A DNA stretch of 64,000 nucleotides. It comes from Marvania coccoides (Eukaryota; Chlorophyta; Trebouxiophyceae; Chlorellales; Chlorellaceae). Shown here piece by piece: positions 1 to 11,037 of this stretch (position 1 is the first letter of the stretch; each line of letters opens with the position of its first letter). Below the pieces are notes generated by a model that made no database searches, was not told the origin of the DNA, and saw only the letters and a program-made list of their open reading frames with translations. The stretch lies in contig OY978100.1 of assembly GCA_963854735.1 (NCBI GenBank), forward strand, positions 558,001-622,000, given 5' to 3'. The position numbers were made by a program, and so were the translations under genes.

Positions 1-655
1 AGGGCATGGGCTTTGTTAATGTATTTTGTGCGGGGGAGTAACAAACGAAGAATCTTTCAGTCAAACTCGAATGTTCAAGTCTTTCAATTTTCCTTCACTT
101 CATTTTGTTTTTTTCCTGATTCAAGCATAACATTAAATTTAAAATATAGTGGCGGTGCCGAGCATTTTCGCAGGCTCCCCCGTCTTCCATTTATCTTTCT
201 CAAATTATGGCCTTTATTTAAAAGTATGAACCCTGCATTCCCAAATGTGTATGCGTGGGGTTTTCTGTCTGGTCCTATTTGAACTTGGCCAACTTGGTTG
301 AACTAGGAACTCGTTGTCTTACTAACTAGTAGTCCCCAAAGTGATACGTCTCCTAACAATGATTTCAATAATAATTTGATCTGCATCCATTACAAAACCG
401 CGATGCAGCTTTGACGCATGCTTTATAATAGCCAGCTGGCAGTTCCCCCCCCTTTTTTCCCTTTTTTTTGTTTGTTTTTCATGTGTCCATGCATTTGTAA
501 ATAGTTAAGTATAATAAGTCTAACCAAGAGGAATGTGCGGCTGCAACATGCTGGAGATGAGCAGTGCTACATTAGCCCACGAAGAAGATGAGCTCAGTAT
601 GGAAGTTTCTTCGAACGAAATGAAAAAACCGGTTAATTAAACAGACCTTGATCTA
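1..655. other. gene-free 3' flank
   Basis: AT-rich sequence beyond the 3' end of the coiled-coil gene. I see no exon with coding character, no tRNA and no repeat. The open frame at 13-282 begins with TTG and looks like chance. A TTACA (TGTAA on the minus strand) near 391 could be the poly(A) signal of the minus-strand gene ending at 656, but it lies some 265 bases away. Confidence 0.6.
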
Positions 656-2649
656 TTAAAGAGACAACTCCATGCGCGCCAGGTCAAACAGAGACTGCTT
701 CCTAGGCTGTCTCCCACCATTTTGAGCCCCATTCTGCTGCGCCGATCCCGTTTCTTGAGCTCCCCGCAAAGCAGGGCTCCTCCTCGTTGCCCTCGGCAGA
801 AGGAGAGAAGGCCCTGCCTCCAACTCCTCCAGACTACCTTCAATGGACCCAGCCAGCCAGTCTGCGCTGCCATTAGTAAGAATTTCAGGGTTCAACAGCC
901 GGTTGCTGGCAATGCCTGGGGAATGTTGCGCGGCAGGCACCTCAACCGCCAGCCCTCCTCCTGACTCCATCAGCCCTCCATTTCGCTGAGTTTCAGCGGC
1001 AGCGGCAGCAGCAATGGGGCTCGGCAGCTCAAGCGACCGAGCTGCAGAGAAGGCGCTCCTTCGCTGCTCCTTCGCTGCTGCTGCGCCGGCAGCAGCGCTA
1101 CTCTCAAGTCCGCTCCACGCCGTCCGTCGCTGCTGCTCCATCTGTCGCTCCAGCACCTGCCAGACAGCTTCAGAGCCCGTAGGTGCCATTACCGCCGCCG
1201 CCGCCGCTTGCATTGGCGATGCTTCTCCTCCATGAGGGCTTGCCAGAGGGTTGGTGTGCCACCTGCCGCCTGCTGCTTGGATCCTGCGCTGCGGGGAGGT
1301 CAACGCAGATACCCCCGCTGAGGGTACCATTGGTGACAACACCACAGACGCAGGCCTTGCTACTCTTCCCACCGCTGCTGCAGCTTTACTTGCTGCTGCA
1401 GAAGGGGGGCACATCCTCGCGAGTTCCTCCTCCAGCTGCGTGATGCTGTCTTCTACGCTCCTGCGAAGCAGAGGCCGTCGAGATGACGGCGGCGGCGGGG
1501 GAGGGGTGGCAGCAACAGCTGTGGCCGTCAACACTGCGTTCTTCTGCTGCTGCCGCCGCAGTGCCTCATGCAGGGCCCTGGACTTGCCCTCCAGCTCCTC
1601 TCGCGCGCTCTTCTCGAGCTCCAGGCGGTGCGCCACCGCCTCATGCTCCCTGCCTGCCTCTGCAGCATACGCTTCTGCTGCCGCCACCTGCCGCCGCAGC
1701 GTCTCCACAGCTTTGCGCTCCCGCTTCAGCGCCACCTCCCGCTCCGCAGCTTCTTTTGCGCGCGACGTCTCCCACTGCTGCCACTGCTGCAGCGCGTCGT
1801 GCTGCGCTTGCAAGTGCGAGCGAGCGGCCGACAGCGCCGCCGCCATTTCGTCGGTCTGTCCCTGGGTGTCTGCCAGCTGCGACGCCAGCTCTTCCGCCTC
1901 GTGTTGACGGGAAGCCACCGCCATGAGCAGCTCGGTTGAAACCTCGTGCCCGCTGCCGACCAGCTGCTCCGCCGCAACCTCAATTCCGCGGCGCAACAGC
2001 TGCGCCTCGGCCTGCGCCTCCGCGGCGTCGCTCTCAACCGCATCTGCCCGCATCTCTGCTTGTCGTAGCGAGCTTCGCAGTGCGTCAATTTCTGCCTGAA
2101 GGTGAGCAACCAGGTTGTGCAATGCGGCGGAGCTCTTCATGCCAGCGATTCTGGCCTCCAGCTTCTTGATGTAGATCTTTTTGGAGTTTTCGGCTGATTC
2201 TAGAGACCCTCTTTCGATGGACAGCCGCTCGATGGAGCGGTGCGCGAGCTCCAACTGTTTGTCTCCAATGGCGGCGTCGGTCCGCAACTGCTTCAGCTTG
2301 GCTCGCAGATCGGCAACTGTGGCCTCCTGCCGCTCGTACATCTTCACCATATTCTGCAGTGATTACGGTATTGGTGAAGGTATTAGTGTACAAGCAACAT
2401 TGGGTGCAGATCGCAGGATTTGCGGGATTTTTTCACTACCTCTAGGTCTTTCTCCAGGCTAAATATCCTCCGCCTCAACTGCACCATGTCTGGGTTTTCT
2501 CTTGTGGTGCGCTGCTTCCAATACGGCACCTGAGAGAGAGGAGGGGAGTTGGGAGATGACACGGTTAATTTCCGTTGATTAAAAAGAAAAAAGTGAGAGG
2601 ATGCGCTGCTTACCGCCGCAGTGCGATTTATATTTTCACCCAAAACCAT
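656..2649 (-). CDS. long coiled-coil protein, function unknown
   Basis: Three exons on the minus strand: 2614-2649 (ATG at 2649), 2440-2529 and 656-2353, all joined in phase 0 by GT-AG introns of 84 and 86 bases, giving about 607 residues. Residues about 15-300 are nearly continuous heptad-type coiled coil, starting around LRRRIFSLEKDLENMVKMYE. The remainder is Ala/Pro/Ser-rich and low in complexity, with a PPPPPP stretch, and ends in the short acidic/hydrophobic tail SLFDLARMELSL. I do not recognise the family. A structural role (cytoskeletal, centrosomal or ciliary) would suit the shape, but nothing in the sequence fixes it. The splice model is supported because both joins keep the heptads in register. 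It is followed on the same strand by nothing else. Confidence 0.75.
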
Positions 2650-3050
2650 GTCAAGCGTATGTTCCAGAAAAAATATTCACACAACTGTTTTAATTCATCG
2701 TTGGTTGCTTATTCAACAAAACCGGGCTGTGGTGGGCTGCTAATAGCTAAACACATATTTGTTTAATTTGCTTAGAGCTGCAAAGCATGAATTCAGAGCG
2801 GACGACGCCGGCAGGTTTGGGACACTTGAAACGAGCACACGTCGTGCACAGCAGGCAGCCAAGCTTATCTGGCTATCAAGAAAATAATATGATATGGAGA
2901 ATGTTGAATGAGCTAATTCCCTAGAGACCTGATCTTAAGGTCATAGCGCTCGGCTTGACCAGAAGAGGGCCAAGCTCTCTGCTCTTGCCAGGTGGCCGGC
3001 CGCCGCCACCAGAAAAAGAAACTCCTCGGATAAAAAGAGAAAATCACGCA

Positions 3051-3055
3051 TTACA
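3051..3055 (-). terminator. TGTAA poly(A) signal, secreted Cys-rich gene
   Basis: TTACA on the plus strand is TGTAA on the sense strand, 33 bases after the stop at 3088. It sits inside a 16-base sequence shared with the 3' end of the next gene (3750 region). Confidence 0.5.
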
Positions 3056-3087
3056 ACAGAAAAATAAATTAATTTGTGAGCCACCAT

Positions 3088-3648
3088 TCAGCCCCGGGAG
3101 GTGGTGGTGCAGCGCCCACAGCCGCAGTTTCCGTCTGGCAGGCACCGGTACTTGTTCCCACGAATGCTGCACTCGTTTTCGTGCTCGTACGCCTCACAAG
3201 AGGCCTCGTTGCAGGCGCAGTTGGAGTCTTTTTGGCACGGGTTGCATGAGGAGAAGGTGCAGATAGATTGGTCTCGCGGGGCCCTGTCGGACCTTGGCCA
3301 ATCGTTACCGTCCACTCATCATTCTTCTCGCCAGGGTAGTCAGTGCACTGAATCGCGGAGCCGCGCTCGACGTCGCTGTCGTAGACACAGTAACAGGGGT
3401 TGACCTCCAGGCATTGTCGACCCTGAGTGTCGGAAAATTTGAAAAGTTATGAGGAGAATGGCGCGTGTGGGCATTTCATGGTAATGCTACAAAGTCAAAA
3501 ATGTAAGTTGAGGTTGGTCTTCTGCTTCTGTGGAATTGCAGGAGTGTGAATAGAATGAAAATTATTTTCAAAGTAAAACAAAACACCTGGAGATCCCTGC
3601 GTAGAAGAGCGCCAGAGCGGTGCAAACAACGACAGCTTGCAGCTTCAT
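3088..3648 (-). CDS. small secreted cysteine-rich protein, frame disrupted
   Basis: An ATG at 3648 opens a classic signal peptide (MKLQAVVVCTALALFYAG, basic start, hydrophobic core). After an intron, an exon starting at 3422 reads Cys-rich sequence (RQCLEVNPCYCVYDSD, then IQCTDYPGEKNDEWT). A second Cys-rich stretch (CTFSSCNPCQKDSNCAC through GNCGCGRCTTTSRG, stop at 3088) lies in a different frame, with the shift somewhere near 3285-3320. Both halves look coding because of their dense, regular cysteines. The exon 1 donor is also uncertain: AG|GTG at 3587 gives the wrong phase, while a weaker GTTTTA donor at 3580 gives the right one. Possible explanations are a 32-base intron (GTGGAC to CGACAG), an assembly indel, or a decaying gene. 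The mature protein would be an extracellular disulfide-rich domain of about 110 residues; no family assigned. Confidence 0.5.
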
Positions 3649-3751
3649 TGTAATTTTTTTAATGGAGAAATGATGCAAGGCTTCAGGCAGGGGCTCCTTG
3701 CTCAAACCCGGTTTCTTTTCTTATTGAAATCTACTTGAGAAAAGCCATGCA

Positions 3752-3756
3752 TTACA
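3752..3756 (-). terminator. TGTAA poly(A) signal, MBD4-like gene
   Basis: TGTAA on the minus strand, 128 bases beyond the glycosylase stop at 3884, within a sequence nearly identical to the 3' end of the preceding small gene. Confidence 0.4.
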
Positions 3757-3883
3757 ACAGAAAACAAATTAAATCACACATTGAGCCCAACGGAATGAGC
3801 TCTCGCAACTGCTCTCAATGCCTTTCAGCCTCCAAGAATTCATTCATTCATACATTCATTCGTTCGGTATCCGCCCATTTCTC

Positions 3884-5353
3884 TTACTTTGCGCCACCGC
3901 CGCTGCCACCAGAGCTCCCCAAGTGCCGCGTTAGCCCCGTGCCCTGCCCTCCCGTCGATTTCAGCCACTCCAGGTACCGCTTCAAATCCTTATCCTCCGG
4001 TTTCACGTCCTGCCACCGTCCTCGGCAAAAGATCCCATACGCATCTGCCGCATACTTTCCAATACCGTACAGCTCAGTGGGATCGTCCCACTCCTTGATC
4101 AAGTACTCCTGGGACAGCCGTTGCACCGCCACCGCCCGCTTGCGAAAGAGACCCAGCGGTTGAATGAGTGCCTCGATGGCTGCGGTGTCAGCGGCTGCCG
4201 CAGCCTGCGGTGTGGGGCACAGCTCGAACAGCGGCCAGATGACCTTGCGGACCTGTGCCGCGGTGGTTTTATTGAGCAGCATGCAGGAGACTAGAAGCTT
4301 CCACGGGTCGGCAAACAGCTCCTCTTCCAGCAAGCCGTAAGGTGACACAGGCGGCTCCCATGTGGGCAGCCGCGGGTCCTCGTAGACGCCGCCCGCTGGT
4401 TGACCCAGGTGTGAAGGAGCAGCGGCAGGGTTGCGGCCGCGGTGGCTTGAAGGAGGCGTCCCCGCTGCAGCATTCGGTGCCTTTCTTCGCTTGGCCGCAG
4501 GTGTGGATGCAAGCTCCTGGAGCGGGGACGAGGCGCCAGAAAGGCGGGCCTCCCGCCGCGCGTCCATGTTGATTTCCAGCATATCCAGAAAGCGTCGCTT
4601 GCGGGCATTCACGCCCTCGTCTGCTTCTCCTCCTCCTTCGGGCTGCGTTCCTCTCTCTCCGCTACTAGCTACCCCTCTGCCAGAATTAATTATCTGCGCC
4701 GTCTCTTCTTCCTCCACATCCATCATTTCTACGTCCGACAACTGCTGCTGCTGCTGCTCCGCTGGTGGCAGTGGGGGCGGGTGCGATGCTGTAGCGGCGG
4801 TGGCGAACGTATCCTTACGCCGGTCGACTCGCCGGTATTTTGAGGGCGGCGGGATGGCGTCAGCTGGGGTGGAAAGTGCGGCAGCAGTGACCGTGCGTGC
4901 TCTTTCTTTAGCAACAGCAGGCTCAGCAGCAGAAGGCCCCGCTGCTGCTGATGGTGGTTGTGCCGGGCGATTGCCGCATTTTTCGTCCGATTCGGAGCCA
5001 AGGTGGTGCCTGAGGCGTTGAATGAGGCTGCCTCGAGCTGCTTCGCTCTGCAGCGTGGTCTCCTCCGCCCGCTGCGCCTTCAGCCGCGCGCCGTGGTGGC
5101 GCTTCTCGGCAGCGAGGACCTGCCGCCGCTCGGTCAAGTGGGACTGCGAGAGGGCGCTGCGAGGGCGGAAAGAGGGGTTGCGGCAGCGGGAACAGCCGGT
5201 GGCAGAAAAGCGGCACCTGCTGCAGCCCAGCTCGCGCCGAGGGGGGCCATCGTCCTCCCGCCCCGCATTAAAGTTCAAAGAAGCGGGATCCAGGTTGTGT
5301 GGGGCGAAACAGCAGGCAGGAGCCACCCTCTTGGATTGTTTGGAATTGGACAA
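3884..5353 (-). CDS. MBD4L: MBD4-like mismatch-specific DNA glycosylase
   Basis: One long exon whose C-terminal third (about residues 335-475) is the HhH-GPD glycosylase domain of the MBD4 family: WKLLVSCMLLNKTT, the helix-hairpin-helix ELYGIGKYAADAYGIFC, and KPEDKDLKRYLEWL, whose PED holds the expected catalytic Asp. Such enzymes remove T or U opposite G in the nucleus and start base-excision repair at deaminated (methyl)cytosines. The N-terminal 340 residues are disordered and lack a methyl-CpG-binding domain, but have a paired Cys motif, GCSRCRFSATGCSRCR, near residue 44, plus a poly-Gln/acidic patch. The start is unresolved: the frame is open to the TTG at 5353 and beyond, and the first in-frame ATG lies about 200 residues inside. 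An upstream exon that I could not place, or a non-AUG start, is implied. It diverges from the BRM gene. Confidence 0.85.
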   Translation of the reverse strand: MSNSKQSKRVAPACCFAPHNLDPASLNFNAGREDDGPPRRELGCSRCRFSATGCSRCRNPSFRPRSALSQSHLTERRQVLAAEKRHHGARLKAQRAEETTLQSEAARGSLIQRLRHHLGSESDEKCGNRPAQPPSAAAGPSAAEPAVAKERARTVTAAALSTPADAIPPPSKYRRVDRRKDTFATAATASHPPPLPPAEQQQQQLSDVEMMDVEEEETAQIINSGRGVASSGERGTQPEGGGEADEGVNARKRRFLDMLEINMDARREARLSGASSPLQELASTPAAKRRKAPNAAAGTPPSSHRGRNPAAAPSHLGQPAGGVYEDPRLPTWEPPVSPYGLLEEELFADPWKLLVSCMLLNKTTAAQVRKVIWPLFELCPTPQAAAAADTAAIEALIQPLGLFRKRAVAVQRLSQEYLIKEWDDPTELYGIGKYAADAYGIFCRGRWQDVKPEDKDLKRYLEWLKSTGGQGTGLTRHLGSSGGSGGGAK

Positions 5354-5717
5354 CCGAGTTGTTTCTTGGGAGCAAGTGAACAGCTGACAATTGCGAAAAT
5401 GTAAAAAAACGCCTGTATTAAATGCGCATGAACGCTTGGACGCTCGGCAAGTTCACTTCATCACACTGGTGTGTTCGAAAAAAAGTTCGCAAAATAATAA
5501 TTTTATAAATTAAAAAATTCAAACTGCAGTGGATTGCAAAGCATAGCTTGAACATCACCCCGCACGCTAAAAGATAGCTACATAGTTCATTTTCTTGGTT
5601 CTTGGTTTATTTTCATCTTCTTCGTTTTTTAGGACGCCTGAGGCAATACTGCTGGTGTACGATCACACAAGCGCAGTATTAGGCCAGCCTGAGGCTGCGC
5701 CTGCGCATTGACCACGA
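5354..5717. promoter_or_regulatory. divergent interval between glycosylase and BRM genes
   Basis: AT-rich 364-base spacer that must carry the 5' ends of both flanking genes. It may also hide the missing first exon of the glycosylase. No clear TATA box or repeated motif was seen. Confidence 0.4.
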
Positions 5718-8700
5718 ATGACGTCGCCAACTGCATCTTCAAAGGCAAGCAAATTATTTTGGTTTTTGTTGCACCTCTCCTCATCTTCGATTTTGAATCC
5801 TTCTAACTTAACACCACCAAAACCGCCTCTTGCAGTCGTACTTCACCCCCGCCCAGCGCGTGATCGTGTCCAACCAAGTCCAGGCGGTGAAGCTGTTCAG
5901 CCAGGCAGCCAAAGTGGGCTACCCCTGCCCCATCCCCGAGCGCTGGCTGCCGCTCCTCACCCCTCCCGCGCTCGACTCCCCCTCCCAGGAGGTGGAAGAC
6001 ATCAAAGATGAGGCTCGCGCGCACCGCGACGCATGGACGCTGAAGGTAAAACAAGCCATCGCAAAGCAACGCGCGCAAAAGGGGCTTCCGCCGCACGGCA
6101 GCAGCGCGGGGAGCAAGCCCCCGCGGCAGGCCGCATCCCAGCAGATGAGCTCCCCCATTGAGCAGGGCAATCGCGATCCCTCTCCTTCGGCGGTCACCGC
6201 TCCGCCGCAGCCGGCAGCGCCCCGCAGAGACGTCGCCCTCATCCCCCGGCCCGGCCCAATCTACAACATTGCCACCCCTGCCACGCGGGGCCCTTCTGCG
6301 GCGCCGGTCGGCGGGCAGGGCTACTTGCAGTCTCACTCATTGGAAGTTGACGTTGCCAAGTTGATTCAAGAGGAGCACGCCCGCACCGTGAACCGCGCGC
6401 TGCTTTCCAAGGTGCAGGAGCTCAAGGCGGTGATCGTGGACCCTGTGGCGGACCCTGGCATGAAGTATCGAGGCCCCCGTCCGCCACTGGGCACGGCAAT
6501 GCTGCAGATGAATATGCTCAAGGTGCGGGAGAAGCAGCGGCACATTCGGCTGCAAGTGGAGGTTGAGGGGCAGGAGCTGACGCTGATGCAGGAGAAGGCG
6601 TACAGGGCGCTGCTCAAGGGCCACCGCTCCCAGCGCATTGAGACTGCTCGTCGGGACATTGCAGTGAAAACTGAGCTGGCGGCGCAGCGGGCGCGGGAGA
6701 TCAAGTCCTACCGGTCCGAGGTGATGGGGGAGCTGGCGTCGGGGCTGAAAGACCTGCGCGTGGCGCGCAGTCGCGGGGTGTTGAAGCTGCATGAGCGCCT
6801 GGCGAGGAGCCGGGCCAAAATGGGGGATGAGCAGTCGCTACGGATGGCGGCGCTCAAGGCGCACGACTTTGAGGCGTACCAGGAGATGCTGCGGCAGAAG
6901 GCGGGCACGACGTCGGCCTCTGGGGAGCGCTACGAAGCGATTTCTAAGTTTTTGGCCGACACCGAAGCCTACCTCAACCGCCTGGCGTCCAAGATCGCCA
7001 ATGTGAAGGTCACGGCGGAAGCTTCCAGTGCCGCCACGCGCGCCATGGCGGAAGCCCGCGCGCGGGGGCTTTCTGAGGAGGAGGTGCAGGCGGCGGCGGC
7101 CGCTGCTGCCTCAGAGGCGGCTATGGGCAATGAGGCGCTGCGTGCTGCGGCCGAGGGCGCCACGGACGCGCAGTCTCGGTACTACGCGCTGGCTCACTCC
7201 ACCACGGAGGACATTGCGGACCAGCCGCGGCTGCTGCGGCCGCCCAACAACGCCCGGTTGCGCGAGTACCAAATGGTGGGCCTGCAGTGGATGGTGTCGC
7301 TGTACAACAACCATTTGAACGGCATTTTGGCGGACGAGATGGGGCTGGGGAAGACGGTGCAGGTGATGGCTCTAATTGCCTACTTAATGGAGAGGAAAGC
7401 CAACTACGGGCCTCACTTGATCATCGTTCCCAACGCTGTGATGGTCAACTGGAAGAGCGAGCTCACGCAGTGGCTGCCGTCGGCGCGGTGCGTGTACTAC
7501 GTGGGGTCGCGGGAGGAGCGCACGCGCAAGTACGCGCTGGAGGTGCAGCCGCTGCAGTTCAACGTGCTGGTGACGACGTACGAATTCATTATGCGGGACC
7601 GGGCGAAGCTGTCGAAGATCGACTGGTCGTACATCATCATTGACGAGGCGCAGCGCATGAAGGACCGCCAGAGCAAGCTCGCCAGCGACCTCGACCGCTT
7701 CACCGCCACTCGGAGGCTGCTGCTGTCGGGCACTCCCCTGCAGAACGACCTGCTGGAGCTGTGGTCGCTGCTCAACCTGCTGCTTCCCGACGTGTTCGAC
7801 GACAAGAAGATCTTCTCCGAGTGGTTTGGCAACTCCAACAGCGGCGGCGGGGCGGGCAGCGAGGACGACTGGCTGGAGAAGGAGAAACGGGTGGTGGTGA
7901 TCCACCGGCTGCACCAGATTCTGGAGCCGTTTATGCTGCGTCGGCAGGTGGAGGACGTGGAGAGCAAGCTGCCGCAGAAAACAACTCACACGGTGCGGGT
8001 TGCAATGTCCGCGCACCAGTCGGTGGTGTACACGTGGGTGAAAACTACAGGCACCCTGCGGCTGGATCCTGCGGCGCCGCTGATCGGCAAGATCCGCCGC
8101 GAGTTCGCCAGCCTGCAGAACAAGTGCATGGAGCTGCGCAAGCTGTGCAACCACCCCATGCTGTCGTATCCGCCGCCGCACTGGGCGGTGGGTGACCACA
8201 TCGTGCGGCAGTGCGGCAAGTTGGTGGTGCTGGACCGCATGCTGGTGAAGCTGCGGGCGACGGGTCACCGGGTGCTGCTGTTTTCCACCATGACCAAGCT
8301 GCTGGACCTGCTGGAAGTGTACCTGCAGTGGCGTGAGTTGCCGGCGGCGGCGGGCGGCGGCCGCATGCGCTACCTGCGCATCGACGGCTCCACTTCGTTG
8401 GACGACCGCGAGACCGCGATCAGGGAGTTCAACGCCCCGGGCTCCGACGCGTTTATCTTCCTGCTGTCCATCCGCGCTGCCGGGCGCGGGCTCAACCTGC
8501 AGTCCGCCGACACCGTGGTGATCTACGACCCGGATCCCAACCCTAAGAACGAGGAGCAGGCCATTGCACGGTCCCACCGCATCGGGCAGACCAAGGAGGT
8601 GCGAGTGTTTCACCTGGAGGCTGTGACTGATGCCGCGCAGCCGGCCAAGCCGGATGGCGCGCCAGCGGCGGGGGAGGGCCCTTCTGAGCCGCCCAAGCGG

Positions 8701-9699
8701 ATGTACGGCGACTCCATCGAGTCTGTGATGCGCAACCAGATCCAGGCGATGAAAATTGAGATGGCGAACGAGGTCATCGACGCTGGGCGCTTTGATCAGC
8801 AGACGTCGATGGAGGAGCGGCGAAAGACGCTGGAGACGCTGCTGCAGGACCAGGACAACGCGCGCCGGGCCGCCAACGAGCTGCCCACCAACGCAGAGCT
8901 CAACGTGATGCTGGCACGCAGCCCCGAGGAGGCGGTGTACTTTGAAAAGCTCGACGCGGACCCCGGGGCCTGGTTTCAGCCCACCCGCGGCCAGGAGGTG
9001 CCTCCCTGGATGCAGTGGCGGGAGGCGGACCTGCGCACGGCGCTGGAGACCAATGCGCGGCACAAAGTAGACATCGAAGCTGAAATGGCGGCGCTCACCG
9101 GCATAGTGATGCACCACCACCACGCCCCAGAGGCCAAGAAGCCTGCGGAGCCGGTGGCGGGGCGTCCCCCGCGCCCGCCTGTCAGCGCTGCGCCGTACGC
9201 TGCTGTGCCTGCTGTGTCTGCGATGACGACGACCACGATGCGGAGTGGCATGGAAGAGGACGAAGATGAGGTGGGAATGGCGGACAACGACGAGGAAGAG
9301 GAGGTGCTGGGTGAGTTAGAATTCCGCGCGTATTAAATTCCCGCTGTTTTCATTACTTAAGGAAGAAAAACATAGGGGAAATGGCAAATTGCGAATGTTT
9401 CGCGAGCTTATTTTTGGGGGGTTTCTTTCGCAGAGCAAAACATTGTGACTGATGACGCGACGACCGAAGGCGGCCCCAGCGCGAGCGTGGGGGGGCTGCA
9501 GCACGTGCAGTCCACCGCAGCCATGGTTGCGCCGTTTGACGGCGCTGGGGCGCCCTCCCCGTTGGGCAAGCGGCCCTCGGGCGCAGACGACGGCGAGGCG
9601 GCGCTGAAGAAGCGCAGAATGCTGAGCGTGCACTTCCAAGACGAGGAAGACGGCCCCAGGCCCACCCAGAGCGATGACAGCGGCGATCTCACTCCTTGA
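5718..9699 (+). CDS. BRM/MINU-type SWI/SNF chromatin-remodelling ATPase
   Basis: Exons 5718-5744, 5836-9310 and 9434-9699; about 1255 residues. The first intron begins with GC (AAG|GCAAGC) and ends TTGCAG; the second is GT-AG in phase 1. Domains in order: a QLQ-like segment (about residues 10-45, YFTPAQRVIVSNQVQAVKLF), a charged HSA region (260-350), the SNF2 ATPase with Walker A LADEMGLGKTVQ (about 505) and Walker B DEAQRMKD (about 610), the helicase C lobe with RAAGRGLNLQSADTVV and ARSHRIGQTKEV (800-930), and a SnAC-like region (975-1085). There is no bromodomain and no AT-hook; the C-terminus is acidic. This matches the plant MINUSCULE class of Brahma ATPases, which slide or evict nucleosomes within nuclear SWI/SNF complexes. 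The frame 5' of the TCGTAC acceptor exon contains no usable ATG, which supports the small first exon. Confidence 0.93.
5745..5835 (+). other. GC-AG intron in BRM gene
   Basis: A 91-base intron with donor AAG|GCAAGC and acceptor CTCTTGCAG. Phase 0 on both sides joins MTSPTASSK to SYFTPAQR. No GT donor in range would preserve both the ATG and the frame. Confidence 0.7.
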
Positions 9700-9839
9700 G
9701 TGAAGAGCGCTGCTGGCGGTGGGGATTTGAGAAATAATTAAATCCTATCTTTACCGTAAAAAGCATTTGACAAAAAGAGTGCTTCCGCATACGTATCAGT
9801 TGTTATTTTCGTCATTTTTCTGTTTTACTTGTTCGTCTA

Positions 9840-9844
9840 TGTAA
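9840..9844 (+). terminator. TGTAA poly(A) signal, BRM gene
   Basis: TGTAA 141 bases after the BRM stop codon and 14 bases before the convergent stop at 9858, so the two convergent transcripts probably overlap. Confidence 0.4.
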
Positions 9845-9857
9845 AAATATGACATCA

Positions 9858-11037
9858 TTATTGGTGCAATGGAATTGCATCGCCCGAATACGATTTAAAA
9901 AATAGGGCGGTATGGTCATTCAATAGGCAATAATGGCGCAAAAGGGGGGTGAGAACCTGAATCGACACCCCTTGTTCCTGTCGCAACGTGCTTAGGGCCT
10001 GTGCCACGGAGCTGGCCACCTCAAAGGACCTTCGGCTGGCTTTTGCGAGCACTGGCGGCGGCACCTCCAAAACAAGCTGCGGCGAGGATTGCAGCACGGT
10101 TTTGAGGCTTTGACACACCGAGACGTGCCATGTGACGGCTGCTGAACCTCCCACAGCAGGCGCGGCAGGCCCAGGCAGTCTTGGCTGTGGCGGCAAGCGG
10201 CTTTTTTCTGCACTCCGTGTGATTGGGGCAAGGCACAGCGCCATCGCCAGGCATTCGCAGTAGAATTGTGCGCCGGCGCTCAGCAAGGGTGCCGCCGCAG
10301 CGTCTGGGGCGTCGCTCCAGGCGGTCTGCGGCTCATTTTGCGGGGCTGCAAGCTTGAGGAGCTCCGCCGCTGCGGCAGCGTTCAGCGCCCGCGGGCTGGA
10401 GAAGTACGCGACGTGCTCTGCGGCAATGGTATGCGGGGAACGGAGCCAGCTTGGGGCGTGGTTTGCCAGTTCCAGCGCTCTCGCAGGGGACCCTACGGAG
10501 CGGAAAATTTCTTCAAGCATTGAGGCGTTGGCAGAGGCCTGGCGGAGTTGGTGCACCGTGGTGTGGACGTCAGCTGTGTGGTGGGGATAGGGCAGCGCGC
10601 AGGCGGACAGGTGTGCTGCGAGGACCTTTAACGGCCAGTCTTTTCGGTGCTGCGGCTTCTGTAAAAGGCGGCGGAGAAGAAGTGAGGCAGGTGACTGAAG
10701 AGCCTCCTCCAAGGTTTCCACGACGTGCCATGGAAGCTGATGATTGGATTTCATGGTCTGGATGGTGAGAATGGAAGTGAGGAAACCAAATTTATATAAG
10801 AGGGAGCAGCAGGGGCGGCGGAGAGAAAACAGCTAATAGAGTCTTTACCTGCGCCAGTTGGAGGATCTCTGCGGAGTGGGTGGCATTCTGGGCGATGTTC
10901 TCGAGCGCCATGGCCCACTCGAACCCCGCGTGCAGGTCGGCAGGGCCCATTTTATGATCGCTCTGGGCAAAATTGAGAACTTCCAAGTAGCCCTCAAGGG
11001 CTGTGCGAGCAGGGATGGAAACAGCAGCCGCATCCAT
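9858..11037 (-). CDS. uncharacterised alpha-helical protein
   Basis: Two exons, 10849-11037 (ATG at 11037) and 9858-10757, joined in phase 0 by CAG|GTAAAG and CATCCAG; 362 residues. The composition is Ala/Leu-rich and predicted fully helical, with repeated amphipathic helices suggestive of a HEAT- or ARM-like solenoid. It has no signal peptide, membrane segment or catalytic motif that I can recognise. Possible conserved points are the N-terminal LEGYLEVLNFAQSD and the central VAYFSSPRALNAAAAAELL. It is convergent with the BRM gene and shares its promoter interval (11038-11318) with the kinesin gene. I could not name it; a subunit of a larger assembly would be a guess. Confidence 0.7.

Noticed and set aside
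7384..9123. 579-codon open frame on the minus strand inside the BRM gene
   Set aside because: It mirrors the high-GC coding strand; its product is His/Arg/Leu-rich without any motif, whereas the plus strand carries the SNF2 signatures.
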